44,586 nt of DNA from a virus, in the IMG/VR virus record IMGVR_UViG_3300027754_000173, positions 1 to 44,586 of that record; one strand, written 5' to 3'. Shown here piece by piece: positions 5,037 to 13,480 of this stretch. The translations under genes and the position numbers were made by a program. The notes beneath the pieces are model-generated. The model worked only from the letters and a program-made list of their open reading frames with translations. It did no database searches and was not told the DNA's origin. Every line of letters begins with the position of its first letter. Position 1 is the first letter of the stretch.

Positions 5037-5309
5037 CTAGACTAACTCGTAGTTTTTGACGATTGATAAACCGTTGATTTCCAACGATTTAACGACGGCT
5101 TCCGAAGTGAAGGAGCGAACTCCTTCCTCTGTTTCAACCTTAATTTGAAGCACGCCGTTTTTAGCGGCGTAAATGTCTGAAACAGAGACACTTTTGAATG
5201 ACCGCAGTTTTCCGTTATCGGGATTTCTGCGATCGTCAGCGCATTTGTGATAAAGCACTGAAATTACGTCACTTACAGCGATTCTTTCGATGATGTCTTC
5301 TGCTTTCAT
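5037..5309 (-). CDS. Small phage protein, unknown function
   Basis: A 90-codon gene, not recognised. The N-terminal 40 residues are predicted helical (KAEDIIERIAVSDVISVLYH) followed by a basic loop. The C-terminal part (from FKSVSVSDIYAA) reads as alternating beta strands (VLQIKVET, RSFTSEAVV, LSIVKNYELV). The ATG at 5309 lies one base from the conserved leader element, whose CCAAACCC strand would pair with GGGTTTG upstream and could hide the start region. No Shine-Dalgarno is seen outside that element. Confidence 0.65.
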   Translation of the reverse strand: MKAEDIIERIAVSDVISVLYHKCADDRRNPDNGKLRSFKSVSVSDIYAAKNGVLQIKVETEEGVRSFTSEAVVKSLEINGLSIVKNYELV

Positions 5310-5385
5310 AGGGTTTGGTGTCCTAACCTTCTCAATGGCCGTAACTTACGGAGAAATCGCATCGTAAGGTCAGGAGGCAAACCCC
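5310..5385 (-). promoter_or_regulatory. Conserved structured 5' leader, copy 2
   Basis: On the minus strand it reads GGGGTTTGCC, then a variable part, TGCGATTTCTCC, the hairpin CCGTAA-G-TTACGG, a variable part, and GACACCAAACCC, followed by T and the ATG of the gene at 5037-5309. The order and constant blocks match copy 1. The terminal GGGTTTG/CAAACCC stem would sequester the region just before the start codon, which suggests translational control. Confidence 0.55.
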
Positions 5386-5942
5386 TCAGAATGAGGGATT
5401 TAAGCGTTTTCCGATACTGGGACACACGCAGTTTGCAACTACCTGCAAACCAAGGCTTTGAGTGAGAAAGAGCAGTGAGGGAAGGCCTCTCGCAGCTGCT
5501 TCACAGCACCTGCTACCATCAAAAGTAGCCCAGAACAGATTTAAAGAAAGAACTATTTTTATGTGCTTACATAAGACGTTCAAAGAGAGACACTTATAAC
5601 GTGAGATTTTTCTTTCAAACGGCGGAAGCCGCTTGCCATCGGCATTGCAGGACGTTTGCTTGTGTAAGTAGCTCAAAATCAAAGTTTAACGACAACCAAA
5701 GCGAATCGCAAAAGTCAAAGTTTAACGTAAACCCTTGCGAATTAGGCACTTACCCCATTTTTAGAAAAGCGATCCGCCCAAAATCGGCATCGCCGCCAGG
5801 GGGACCGTTTTCTCAGTCCACCCCCACATTTTAATCATTTATAATTACCCCCTGCCCCCATTTCCTAAAACCAGCCAAAAAAAATCTCAAAAAATCTAAA
5901 AAAAAGGTCAAAAAAAAACCGAACCCATTTATTATATAGGGT
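5386..5942. other. Non-coding transition zone between the GC-richer and AT-rich parts
   Basis: No convincing gene. It contains a CCCTCA/TGAGGG hairpin just before it (5383-5397), two direct repeats of TCAAAGTTTAACG (5679-5691 and 5715-5727, 36-bp period), further CACTTAC/GTAAGT hexamers (for example near 5664 and 5745), and a C-rich then A-rich stretch (about 5800-5930). Base composition changes sharply at about 5830-5940. The last bases before the ATG at 5943 read TTATTATATAGGGT, a likely AT-rich -10 element. Divergent promoters for the two gene blocks probably lie here. Confidence 0.5.
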
Positions 5943-6503
5943 ATGGACTTAAAAAAATTTCACAGCCGCCAGGATGTTGTAAATGAATATAATTTTCCCA
6001 ATCAAAAACAAGATGAACTTGATAGTTGTTGGTTTATGACTTCTCTTGAGAGGCAATTAAAGCAATTAAATAATGGTTTGGGCAAAATCACATATTTTAA
6101 AACAAAAAAAAGAGATCTCGAAACAACTCCTTATCTACCAGAATTTGAAAAGCTCGAAAATCAAAAACCAATAATGTATGAAATGATTACTGATTATGTT
6201 TTAGTTGGCGAATATGTGCACGCTTCTGATTGCACATGCGGATGTGTAGAAGAAAAGCGAGCAAGTCTTTTAAAACTAGATGGATTTGATGAATGCTATT
6301 TAGGAATAGGAGAAACTTATGGAGAGCACCCCGCATTAATTTATGACTACGCCCAAATCATCGAACATCTGCAACAGCAAGATGGAATGTCTCAAGAAGA
6401 AGCTGAAGAGTATTTTGAATTCAATATACTTGGTTCTTACATCGGAGAAAAGATGCCCATTTTCTTAAATCGAGTTCCACTTGACGACTTGAAAGTTACC
6501 TAA
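5943..6503 (+). CDS. Conserved phage protein, unknown function, Cys-cluster
   Basis: A 186-codon gene, first of the AT-rich block. A central C-T-C-G-C cluster (residues 98-102) may bind metal. The C-terminal QEEAEEYFEFNILGSYIGEK segment resembles short conserved phage proteins with an E-E-A-x-E-Y-F-E-F-N box that I know only as hypothetical. No enzyme motif was identified. The ATG at 5943 follows TATATAGGGT. The 3' end overlaps the convergent deaminase gene by 39 bp. Confidence 0.75.
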   Translation: MDLKKFHSRQDVVNEYNFPNQKQDELDSCWFMTSLERQLKQLNNGLGKITYFKTKKRDLETTPYLPEFEKLENQKPIMYEMITDYVLVGEYVHASDCTCGCVEEKRASLLKLDGFDECYLGIGETYGEHPALIYDYAQIIEHLQQQDGMSQEEAEEYFEFNILGSYIGEKMPIFLNRVPLDDLKVT

Positions 6504-6896
6504 ACAATCAATATAATATATTTGTTTAAATCCCAAACCCTGCAGGACTCGAAAACAGTTCTCGCAGGGTTTTGACATATTTGGGCAATCATTTTTATCT
6601 ACTCTTATGTTTATAAATGTAAGGCGCGAACAATCAGTTCTTCCAAGTTTCACAATAGCATCAATTTCAGAATGAATACCAGCAACATATCTTTCTGGAT
6701 TGTCTTTTGTTCCTTTGTATAGTCCAAATCTATGGTGGCGATGTAATTTTTTATAATTATTAAACCCAATACTAAGCAATTTGCCCTTATCAAAAATAAA
6801 GGTAGAATGAAATGATCTACCAGAACCTCTTTCCTCTCGCAAAGCTTTAGTTATTTCTATACATTTGTTTATTTTATTATGTATGTTTTTGCTCAT
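6465..6896 (-). CDS. Zinc-dependent nucleotide (cytidine/dCMP-type) deaminase
   Basis: A 143-codon gene. It has the two zinc-site motifs of the cytidine deaminase-like superfamily: H75-S-E77 (usual HAE/CAE, with the proton-shuttling Glu) and P110-C-E-N-C114 (PCxxC). The short length fits a phage dCMP-deaminase-like enzyme that feeds dUMP/dTMP synthesis, but substrate specificity cannot be read from the motifs. It is convergent with the gene at 5943-6503 (39-bp coding overlap) and divergent from the tube-like gene at 6934. It is the only metabolic gene in the late block, and its minus orientation suggests expression separate from the virion genes. Confidence 0.8.
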   Translation of the reverse strand: MSKNIHNKINKCIEITKALREERGSGRSFHSTFIFDKGKLLSIGFNNYKKLHRHHRFGLYKGTKDNPERYVAGIHSEIDAIVKLGRTDCSRLTFINIRVDKNDCPNMSKPCENCFRVLQGLGFKQIYYIDCLGNFQVVKWNSI

Positions 6897-6906
6897 GTCT
6901 TATAGA

Positions 6907-6933
6907 GTGTAATCTATTCAAAGGAATAAGTCA
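6907..6933 (+). promoter_or_regulatory. Late-promoter-like GTGTAA element before the gene at 6934
   Basis: GTGTAAT (6907-6913) stands 21 bases before the ATG, with AAAGGAA as a plausible Shine-Dalgarno in between. It belongs to the recurrent GTGTAA set found before late transcription units (also 13481, 19983, 24542 and 27904). Confidence 0.4.
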
Positions 6934-7839
6934 ATGGCAACATATTTAAAATATTCTGATATACCAGTGTATGCAAATTTTAATGCACTCAATACAGCTC
7001 CAACTACAGATACAGCTGCTTATATGTTTGCAGTTACAGAAGCTTCGCTTTCTATCGAACCCATATTAACACCAAACAGATTTCTTGGAGGAAATAAAAC
7101 AAGAACAAATTTTTCTACTACAGGTCCAGCTGAAGGAAAATTTTCAATGACATTTTTCCCTTTAATAGAAACGGTTGCACAAAAAAAATTAGTAATTAAC
7201 CAACAAAATCAATTAAATTTTTTTAAAACTACTGGTGATTTTAGAAATGGTCATCAAATAAAAATTTCAACTTTTCTTTTAAAGCAATGTTATTTGCAAA
7301 ATTATTCAGTAAAAATTAATGCATATCAACCAATATCTGTTACAGCTAATTTTATAGTTTTTGATATTACTAGTATTACTGGCACAAGTATTACTGCAAC
7401 ATCAAATATTCCATCAGTTCCAAAAGATTCTACTCAACCTTATTACGAGTCATTGCACGCATTAACAACTAAAATCGATGGAGTTTCAACAAACATACCT
7501 TCTACAAAAATAAATATAGATATAAATGTAGATTGCGCTAGAATGCCTATATATCAACTAGGATCTAAAACTCCAGATGATGTTGTTTTAAATACAGTAG
7601 ACAGAACTACAAATATTCAAGGTGAAAATGTTGGTCAAATTATAGGTATTACAGGTGCTGGTGCTGGCGCTACCACTATTTATTTTTTACCATTAAGCGA
7701 GGACGGAAAAGGCGCACCAAGCTCAACAAATAATGTTTTATCTTTTGATATTAATGGTATTGTTGCATCTCAACAATTGTCTACATCTCAAGGATCTATT
7801 TTAAATGGTAGAGTAGTTATTAAAGAAATAATACTTTAA
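6934..7839 (+). CDS. Tail-tube-like virion protein (paralogue of the tail tube)
   Basis: A 301-codon gene, beta-rich and without enzyme motifs. Residues 200-211 read DCARMPIYQLGS, which matches LSRTPIERLGS in the second half of the tail tube protein (26559-27842) and NRQPFFSIGS in the distal tail protein (39755-40654). Its N-terminal part (SLSIEPILTPNRFLGG, then FSTTGP, then FSMTFFP) also fits the N-terminal half of the tail tube. I infer a tube-fold structural protein, perhaps a minor tube or tail-tip ring. Its place far upstream of the other tail genes is unusual. Confidence 0.6.
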   Translation: MATYLKYSDIPVYANFNALNTAPTTDTAAYMFAVTEASLSIEPILTPNRFLGGNKTRTNFSTTGPAEGKFSMTFFPLIETVAQKKLVINQQNQLNFFKTTGDFRNGHQIKISTFLLKQCYLQNYSVKINAYQPISVTANFIVFDITSITGTSITATSNIPSVPKDSTQPYYESLHALTTKIDGVSTNIPSTKINIDINVDCARMPIYQLGSKTPDDVVLNTVDRTTNIQGENVGQIIGITGAGAGATTIYFLPLSEDGKGAPSSTNNVLSFDINGIVASQQLSTSQGSILNGRVVIKEIIL

Positions 7840-7856
7840 TAATTTATTATATATTA

Positions 7857-8582
7857 ATGCCTAAAAAGCCATCACCCAAAACTTCTGAAGATTTTAGCAT
7901 CAAACCAAAGCCTTTAGAAAAAATTAATTTTAAACAACGCAAATTTAAATTCTCAGATAGACAAAGAGATTTCTTGGAATTAGCATTAAATGAAGATTCA
8001 AAAATTATATTTTTGGCTGGTCCAGCAGGCACATCAAAAACTTACTTATCTGTATATGCTTCAATTAATCTTTTAGCAAAAGATCAAGAAAAAGAAATTA
8101 TTTACGTTAGAAGTATTGCGGAAAGTGCGGAAAAAGGACTGGGCAGTCTTCCAGGTGAAGCTGGACATAAATTTGAGCCATTTGTAACTCCTCTTTGGGA
8201 AAAGATTGATGAAATGGTTTCTCCAGAACATGCAATCTGGTTAAAACAAAGCCAACATCTTTCTGCGAAGCCAATAAACTATTTAAGAGGTGCAAGTTGG
8301 GAGAACAAATTAATTATTGCAGATGAAGCTCAGAATTTTTCCTTTAAAGAACTTGTAACATTAATTACTCGTATTGGCGAAGGTACAAAAATGTTTATTT
8401 GTGGTGATTTTATGCAAGCAGATGTAAAATCTAGTGGATTTCAACAAATGTTTGATTTATTTAATGATCAAGAGTCTATTCCTCATGGAATTCACTGTTT
8501 TCAATTTAATAATGACGATATTCATCGCAGTATGATTTTAAGATTTATTATTTCTAAACTTCAGAAAGGAAAAATTAACTAA
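7857..8582 (+). CDS. phoH: PhoH-like P-loop ATPase
   Basis: A 241-codon gene. Walker A GPAGTSKT is at residues 55-62, Walker B LIIADEAQN at 152-160, and VRSIAESAEKGLGSLPGE and ICGDFMQAD are the family-specific blocks. PhoH proteins are ATPases related to the N-terminal part of superfamily 1 helicases, and they are common in phages; a role in RNA metabolism has been proposed but is not settled. The ATG at 7857 is preceded by TTATTATATATTA with no Shine-Dalgarno. The next gene starts two bases after its stop, beginning a tightly packed operon that leads to the terminase. Confidence 0.93.
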   Translation: MPKKPSPKTSEDFSIKPKPLEKINFKQRKFKFSDRQRDFLELALNEDSKIIFLAGPAGTSKTYLSVYASINLLAKDQEKEIIYVRSIAESAEKGLGSLPGEAGHKFEPFVTPLWEKIDEMVSPEHAIWLKQSQHLSAKPINYLRGASWENKLIIADEAQNFSFKELVTLITRIGEGTKMFICGDFMQADVKSSGFQQMFDLFNDQESIPHGIHCFQFNNDDIHRSMILRFIISKLQKGKIN

Positions 8583-8583
8583 T

Positions 8584-8964
8584 ATGTCTTCAATTTTCTG
8601 TCCATCATGTGGAGCAAAGGCTGAATATCAATTTTCAGCTCCAAATTTTTGTTCGAAATGTGGTAGATCTTATTCAAATTCATTTTCAACTCAAAAACCG
8701 CTTTTGAGATCAACTTTAAAAGCTAAAATTGCTCAAAAAAATCAAAATCTTGAAGAACCAGATGAAGAATTTGAAGAAGATGAAAATTCAGATTCAGAAG
8801 ATGACGTTTCATATTCAAATGTTTTAAGAGTTCCTCGTTTAAGAAAAATAGATGTCGAAATAGACTCTCAAACTGATGTTCGAGTATTTAAATTTGAAAA
8901 TTTTCTAGACAATGCTCAAAGTAATTTTATTAAACCTAAAAAACTAGATCTGGGAAATCCTTAA
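8584..8964 (+). CDS. Zinc-ribbon protein with acidic linker
   Basis: A 126-codon gene. The N-terminal zinc ribbon has C6-x2-C9 (CPSCG) and C23-x2-C26 (CSKCG). A strongly acidic segment (residues about 58-78, EEPDEEFEEDENSDSEDD) and a C-terminal conserved-looking part (VLRVPRLRKIDVEID) follow. The protein could contact RNA polymerase or another nucleic-acid enzyme. The next gene, a sigma-factor-like protein, overlaps its stop (TAATG), so the two are probably translated together and may act together in late transcription; that is inference. Confidence 0.75.
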   Translation: MSSIFCPSCGAKAEYQFSAPNFCSKCGRSYSNSFSTQKPLLRSTLKAKIAQKNQNLEEPDEEFEEDENSDSEDDVSYSNVLRVPRLRKIDVEIDSQTDVRVFKFENFLDNAQSNFIKPKKLDLGNP

Positions 8965-9665
8965 TGAGTAATAATATCATAAAATATTCATTTGAAGAAA
9001 AAAGTATTATAATAGATAAAGCCATTAGTAGAAAAAAAAATAAATGGCAGCTTACCGCTATTTCTTGGATGGATTTTGATGATGTTTCTCAAATTATTAG
9101 ACTTCATATATATAAAAAGTGGGAAATGTGGGATCAAACTAAACCACTTGAACCTTGGATAGGCAGAATAATATCCAATCAGTTAAAAAATTTAATAAGA
9201 AACAATTATAGCAATTATGCTAGGCCATGTTTAACATGTCCACACAATTCTGGAGAAGATCATTGTGCGATTTCTCCAAATAATCTTCAAGGAAGCTTTT
9301 GTTTACTATATTCAAAATGGGAAAAGAATAAAAAAGCTGGTTATGATTTAAAAATGCCATTAACCATTGAAAACCATAAACAAGAAGTCGAACAAAAATT
9401 TGATTCATCATTTTTTTCATTTAAAAGCATAGAAATCCTAAATGAAGAAATGAAAAAGCAGCTTTCATATAAACAATATTGTGCTTATATAATGTTATTT
9501 TTTGAAGAGAGAGGTGAAGAAGAAGTTGCTCGTTTTATGGGTTATAAAACCACTGAAAAAAATAGAATGATTGGATATAAGCAAATTAAAAATTTAAAAA
9601 AACTTTTTAAAGAAAAAGCTTTAGAAATTTTAAATCAAAAAGATATTTTATATGGCTCAGATTAG
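8964..9665 (+). CDS. RNA polymerase sigma-factor-like protein (putative late sigma)
   Basis: A 233-codon gene. Residues 37-82 (DFDDVSQIIRLHIYKKW, then PLEPWIGRIISNQLKNLIRN) match the sigma-70 region 2 pattern: core-binding D-D-x-x-Q, then the W-I-x-R-I-x-x-N-x-x-x-x-x-x-R helix. Residues 165-225 (LSYKQYCAYIMLFFE, then EEEVARFMGY, then IKNLKKLFKEKA) look like a region 4 helix-turn-helix. Between them is an unusual four-Cys insert, C89-x2-C92-x8-C101-x11-C113, a probable zinc site. By analogy with phage T4 gp55 it could direct host RNA polymerase to late promoters. TAATG overlap with the upstream gene and 14-bp overlap with the downstream one. Confidence 0.72.
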   Translation: MSNNIIKYSFEEKSIIIDKAISRKKNKWQLTAISWMDFDDVSQIIRLHIYKKWEMWDQTKPLEPWIGRIISNQLKNLIRNNYSNYARPCLTCPHNSGEDHCAISPNNLQGSFCLLYSKWEKNKKAGYDLKMPLTIENHKQEVEQKFDSSFFSFKSIEILNEEMKKQLSYKQYCAYIMLFFEERGEEEVARFMGYKTTEKNRMIGYKQIKNLKKLFKEKALEILNQKDILYGSD

Positions 9666-10710
9666 TTTAACACAAGATCAAGAAGATTTTATATTAAATA
9701 ATCATAAACTTATTAAAGATTTAAATGCTTTAACTCAAAAAGTATTTAATGATGAATCTTTAGATGGTCGAACAATTCAAGGGAAATTAATAAGAGCATT
9801 TTTAGTTAAAAATAATTTAAAATATAGCACTTCCAAACATATTAAAGTTGATTCGGTAGAATTTACTGATTCAAATAAAGAGTTTATTATTAATTCTGCT
9901 GAACAAGGCATGAGTTCTTTTGGAATTGCTGAATTATTATTTCCAGATAGAGATATTAAAAAATTAGGAGCTGAACAACGTGCAGTTTTAGAACATATTC
10001 GATCTATAAATGAAAATTTTATTCCAAGTCAGGAGTCTGGTTTATTAACAAGCTATTCACCTCCAAAAACATATCCAAGATTAATAAAAAAAGTTTTTGA
10101 TTCAACTGGTTTTGCATTAGATGAACAGAAAATGAGTCGAGGACAAAGAAATTGCTTAGATAAAATGGCAATTAATCTTTCGAACTCTAGATTCATGAAA
10201 ATAATGAATAATTATACTTCAAAAGATGATAGAAATCTATTTGAGGAAGAATTTACTCGATTAACTTGGGATAAACCTGATTTAACTGCTGACGAAATCA
10301 ATCTTTATATGAATGTATGTAAAGAAATTATTAATTTAGAGGTTATTAGTAAGCATTTAAATAAATTAAATGATTTATTTGATTGTGCTGAAGAACAAAA
10401 TGATATGTCAGTTAAATTAGCTGAAATTATTAAAGCTAAAAGTGGAGAATATCATCAATGCGAAGGAAGAATCGAAGCCTTGACAAAAAAATTGCAAGGA
10501 GATCGTTCAGAAAGAATGAAAAATAGGCAGAGAGAAAATGCTTCCATTTTATCATTAGTACAGATGTTTCAGGATGAAGAAGAGCGTAAAAATATGATTC
10601 GTATTGCAGAAATGCAAAAGAAACTTGTTAAAGATGAAGCCAACAGACTTGAAGGAATGTCTGCATTTAAAGCTAGAGTATTAGGAATTTCTCAAGAAGA
10701 TGTCATTTAA
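9652..10710 (+). CDS. Helical protein before the terminase, possible small-terminase or DNA-binding protein
   Basis: A 352-codon gene, not recognised with certainty. It is largely helical and charged. The N-terminal 50 residues could form a helix-turn-helix (QEDFILNNHKLIKDLNALTQ, then RTIQGKLIRAFL). A second similar unit, EFIINSAEQGMSSFGIAELLF, follows at about residues 78-98, typical of small terminase DNA-binding units. The C-terminal half (residues 230-345) is a long coiled-coil-like region. The position, directly upstream of the ERCC4 nuclease and large terminase, favours a packaging role. It overlaps its neighbours by 14 and 11 bp. Confidence 0.6.
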   Translation: MAQISLTQDQEDFILNNHKLIKDLNALTQKVFNDESLDGRTIQGKLIRAFLVKNNLKYSTSKHIKVDSVEFTDSNKEFIINSAEQGMSSFGIAELLFPDRDIKKLGAEQRAVLEHIRSINENFIPSQESGLLTSYSPPKTYPRLIKKVFDSTGFALDEQKMSRGQRNCLDKMAINLSNSRFMKIMNNYTSKDDRNLFEEEFTRLTWDKPDLTADEINLYMNVCKEIINLEVISKHLNKLNDLFDCAEEQNDMSVKLAEIIKAKSGEYHQCEGRIEALTKKLQGDRSERMKNRQRENASILSLVQMFQDEEERKNMIRIAEMQKKLVKDEANRLEGMSAFKARVLGISQEDVI

Positions 10711-11629
10711 CTGTTTAGAATGTGATAAAAATTTTGAATCAGAAAGAAGTTTACATGCACATATAAAAAAGCATGATTTATTTCTTCACGATTATTATGT
10801 TAAGCATTTTGAACGCAAAAATTTATTAACTAATGAATTATTACCTTTTAAAAATAAAGATAGTTATTTTGAGCTTGATTTTGAGCATATACATCAACTT
10901 TATCAATGGTGTAATCAAGCTGACGGAACGCTTGTTAAAGAATATATAAAAGATAAACTTACAAATAGAGTTAAAAGTCGTAATTTAAAATTTGCACCAA
11001 ATGAAATTGAACTTTTCACTTCTTTTTTGCCTAAAATAGATATTTTTAAAAAAAATTTTTTAAGTTATAATTATATTTGTGAAGAATTAAATATTGAGCC
11101 TCTTTTTGGAAGTAAATTAATAGATAATTTTTGGAATCAAAATGTTTTGGAATTAAATATTATTACCGATACTAGAGAGCAGGAACCTTTATTTTTTAAA
11201 AAGCAAGTTGTCGAAAAACTAGATATTGGAGATTATGGAATAAGGGAATTTTTTGATTATACTTTTGTGGATAGAAAATCTGATCAAGATTTTAAAGCTA
11301 CGCTAAGTCAGGATAATTTAAAAAGATTTGAAAAAGAATTATTAAGAGCAAGATCAATTAGTTGTTATTTATTTATTGTTGTAGAATCAGATTTATACAA
11401 TTTAGAATTTTCTAATAAAAAATCTTATCATAAATCAAATTTAAAATATATTTATCATAACATGAGAGAGTTGCAACATGAATATAAAGATTGTTGTCAA
11501 TTCATTTTTACTGGATCTAGAACTAATAGTGAACATTTAATACCCTTGTTACTGCGTGCGGGTAAAAAAATATGGAAAACAGACATGCAGTATTATATCA
11601 ATAAAAAATATGGCTTGGGAATTAGGTAA
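10700..11629 (+). CDS. C2H2 zinc finger-ERCC4-type nuclease
   Basis: A 309-codon gene. The N-terminus is a textbook C2H2 finger: C5-x2-C8-x12-H21-x3-H25. The C-terminal half is an ERCC4/XPF-type nuclease domain: D157-T-R159-E160-Q, then L-D-I-G177-D-Y, then V-D191-R-K193-S-D-Q-D, matching the D-x-R-E, GDY and ERK motifs with Glu replaced by Asp in the last. Such nucleases cut branched or flap DNA, and in phages they often sit beside packaging genes, where they could resolve replication intermediates before packaging. The product ends 20 bp inside the terminase gene. Confidence 0.85.
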   Translation: MSFNCLECDKNFESERSLHAHIKKHDLFLHDYYVKHFERKNLLTNELLPFKNKDSYFELDFEHIHQLYQWCNQADGTLVKEYIKDKLTNRVKSRNLKFAPNEIELFTSFLPKIDIFKKNFLSYNYICEELNIEPLFGSKLIDNFWNQNVLELNIITDTREQEPLFFKKQVVEKLDIGDYGIREFFDYTFVDRKSDQDFKATLSQDNLKRFEKELLRARSISCYLFIVVESDLYNLEFSNKKSYHKSNLKYIYHNMRELQHEYKDCCQFIFTGSRTNSEHLIPLLLRAGKKIWKTDMQYYINKKYGLGIR

Positions 11630-13463
11630 TCAAAAAAGTAGAAATAAAGATAAAGATATAAATCAACACATCTTATCTAAGCAAGGATATTTAGATGAGC
11701 GAGAAGCTAAAATATTATTATATAGATTCCTTAGAGAGAATCCTTCTTTTACTTCTGAATTAATAACTGGTGTTGAATTATTTCCATTTCAACACATGGC
11801 TATTAAGGCCATGTTCAATACAGACTATTTTCTAGGCATTTGGAGTCGTGGCCTATCTAAATCATTTACAACCGCTGTATTCGCCATGCTAGATGCCATT
11901 ATGCATCAAGGCGTGCATATTGGTATTATATCTAAATCTTTTCGTCAAGCAAAAATGATTTTTAGAAAGATTGAGGATATATCTAAAACAGTAAAAGCAT
12001 CCATGTTTGCGGAAACTATAACTAGAGTATCAAGGGGTAATGATGAATGGTTTATGGAAATTGGATCTTCAAGAATTACAGCTCTACCACTTGGTGATGG
12101 CGAAAAGCTTCGTGGTTTTCGTTTTCAACGAATGATTATCGATGAATTTTTGCTTATGCCTGAAAAGATTTTTAATGAAGTTATTGTTCCCTTCTTATCT
12201 GTTGTTGAAAATCCAATTGAACGTCAAAATCTTTATGATATTGAATCAAAAATGATTGCAGAAAATAAGATGCAAGAAAGTGAAAGAAGAATTTGGCCAA
12301 ACAATAAAATTATTGGTTTATCTTCTGCCAGTTATAAATTTGAATATTTGTATAAACTATATCAAGAATATGAAAATTTAATTAAAAGAGGTGATGAAAA
12401 GGCTCATAGAGTAATTATGCATTTTAGTTATGATTGTGCCCCCAGTCAATTATATGATGGAGCATTATTGAATCAAGCTAAAGCAACAATGAGTGAATCC
12501 CAATTCCAAAGAGAATTTGGATCAATATTTACTGATGATTCTAGTGGATATTTTAAAGTTAGCAAAATGATGGTTTGCACAATACCAGATGGCGAAGGCC
12601 AATCTATTGAAATAGCTGGAGATGCTGGATGTAAATATATTTTATCTTTTGATCCAAGTTGGTCTGAATCAGATGGTTCGGATGATTTTGCAATGCAAGT
12701 TATTAAATTAGTTCCAGATAAACGAAATGGCATTCTTGTTCATAGTTACGCAATGGCTGGATCTAATTTAAAAAGTCATATACAATATTTTTTATATCTA
12801 TTAGAAAATTTTAATATTGTTTCAATTGTTGGAGATTATAATGGTGGCGTGCAATTTTTGAACTCAGCAAATGAAAGCGAAATGTTTAAAAAGGCAAAAA
12901 TACAAATAGAAACATTTGATGCAGATTTTGAAAATTTACAAGAGTATAATCAAGCTATTAAAGAGTCTAGAAATCAATATAATTTAACAACTAGAAAAAT
13001 ATGTCATTTAAGAAAGCCTACAACCTCTTGGATTCGTTATGCTAATGAATTATTACAATCCGCATTTGATCATAAAAAAATATTATTTGCTGGAGCAGCT
13101 ATGAACGACTCGTATTCAAAACAAAGATCAAAAAATATTCCAATTGAGATGCTTAAATTTTTAAGAGGAGGTGGGGAAGAAAAAGAAAAAGGTGCAAAGA
13201 TGATAGATTTTATTGAACATCAAAAAGATATGATAGATTTAACGAAGGCTGAATGTGCATTAATTCAACCATCTACAACTGCCACTGGAACTCAAACATT
13301 TGATTTACCAACTAATTTAAAAGGTCAAAAGGGTGCAGATAGAGCAAGAAAAGATTCTTATTCAGCGTTGGTTTTAGCAAATTGGATGATGAATGTTTAT
13401 TATGATATGATGGATGCTGCTGAAGAGCCTAAGTATACTTTTATGCCAATGTTTATAAAGTAA
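11610..13463 (+). CDS. terL: Terminase large subunit (packaging ATPase-nuclease)
   Basis: A 617-codon gene with the start chosen at the ATG at 11610. The open frame reaches 11556, but that adds 18 codons buried in the upstream gene. The Walker A-like WSRGLSKS is at residues 78-85 and the Walker B MIIDEF at 175-180, followed by the coupling region GLSSASYKFEYLYKLY. The C-terminal RNase H-like nuclease has acidic residues at FDPSW (D348), GDYNGG (D409) and a third candidate in the DMIDL segment. It drives genome packaging through the portal. It is the last gene of the phoH-terL operon; the portal gene begins 31 bp later with its own GTGTAA element. Confidence 0.92.
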   Translation: MAWELGNQKSRNKDKDINQHILSKQGYLDEREAKILLYRFLRENPSFTSELITGVELFPFQHMAIKAMFNTDYFLGIWSRGLSKSFTTAVFAMLDAIMHQGVHIGIISKSFRQAKMIFRKIEDISKTVKASMFAETITRVSRGNDEWFMEIGSSRITALPLGDGEKLRGFRFQRMIIDEFLLMPEKIFNEVIVPFLSVVENPIERQNLYDIESKMIAENKMQESERRIWPNNKIIGLSSASYKFEYLYKLYQEYENLIKRGDEKAHRVIMHFSYDCAPSQLYDGALLNQAKATMSESQFQREFGSIFTDDSSGYFKVSKMMVCTIPDGEGQSIEIAGDAGCKYILSFDPSWSESDGSDDFAMQVIKLVPDKRNGILVHSYAMAGSNLKSHIQYFLYLLENFNIVSIVGDYNGGVQFLNSANESEMFKKAKIQIETFDADFENLQEYNQAIKESRNQYNLTTRKICHLRKPTTSWIRYANELLQSAFDHKKILFAGAAMNDSYSKQRSKNIPIEMLKFLRGGGEEKEKGAKMIDFIEHQKDMIDLTKAECALIQPSTTATGTQTFDLPTNLKGQKGADRARKDSYSALVLANWMMNVYYDMMDAAEEPKYTFMPMFIK

Positions 13464-13480
13464 CTTTAATTAACATTTAA

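Noticed and set aside
5386-5682. Minus-strand ORF of 98 codons and plus-strand ORF 5601-5834
   Set aside because: Neither has a start signal, plausible protein composition or terminator; they overlap each other and the repeat-bearing transition zone.
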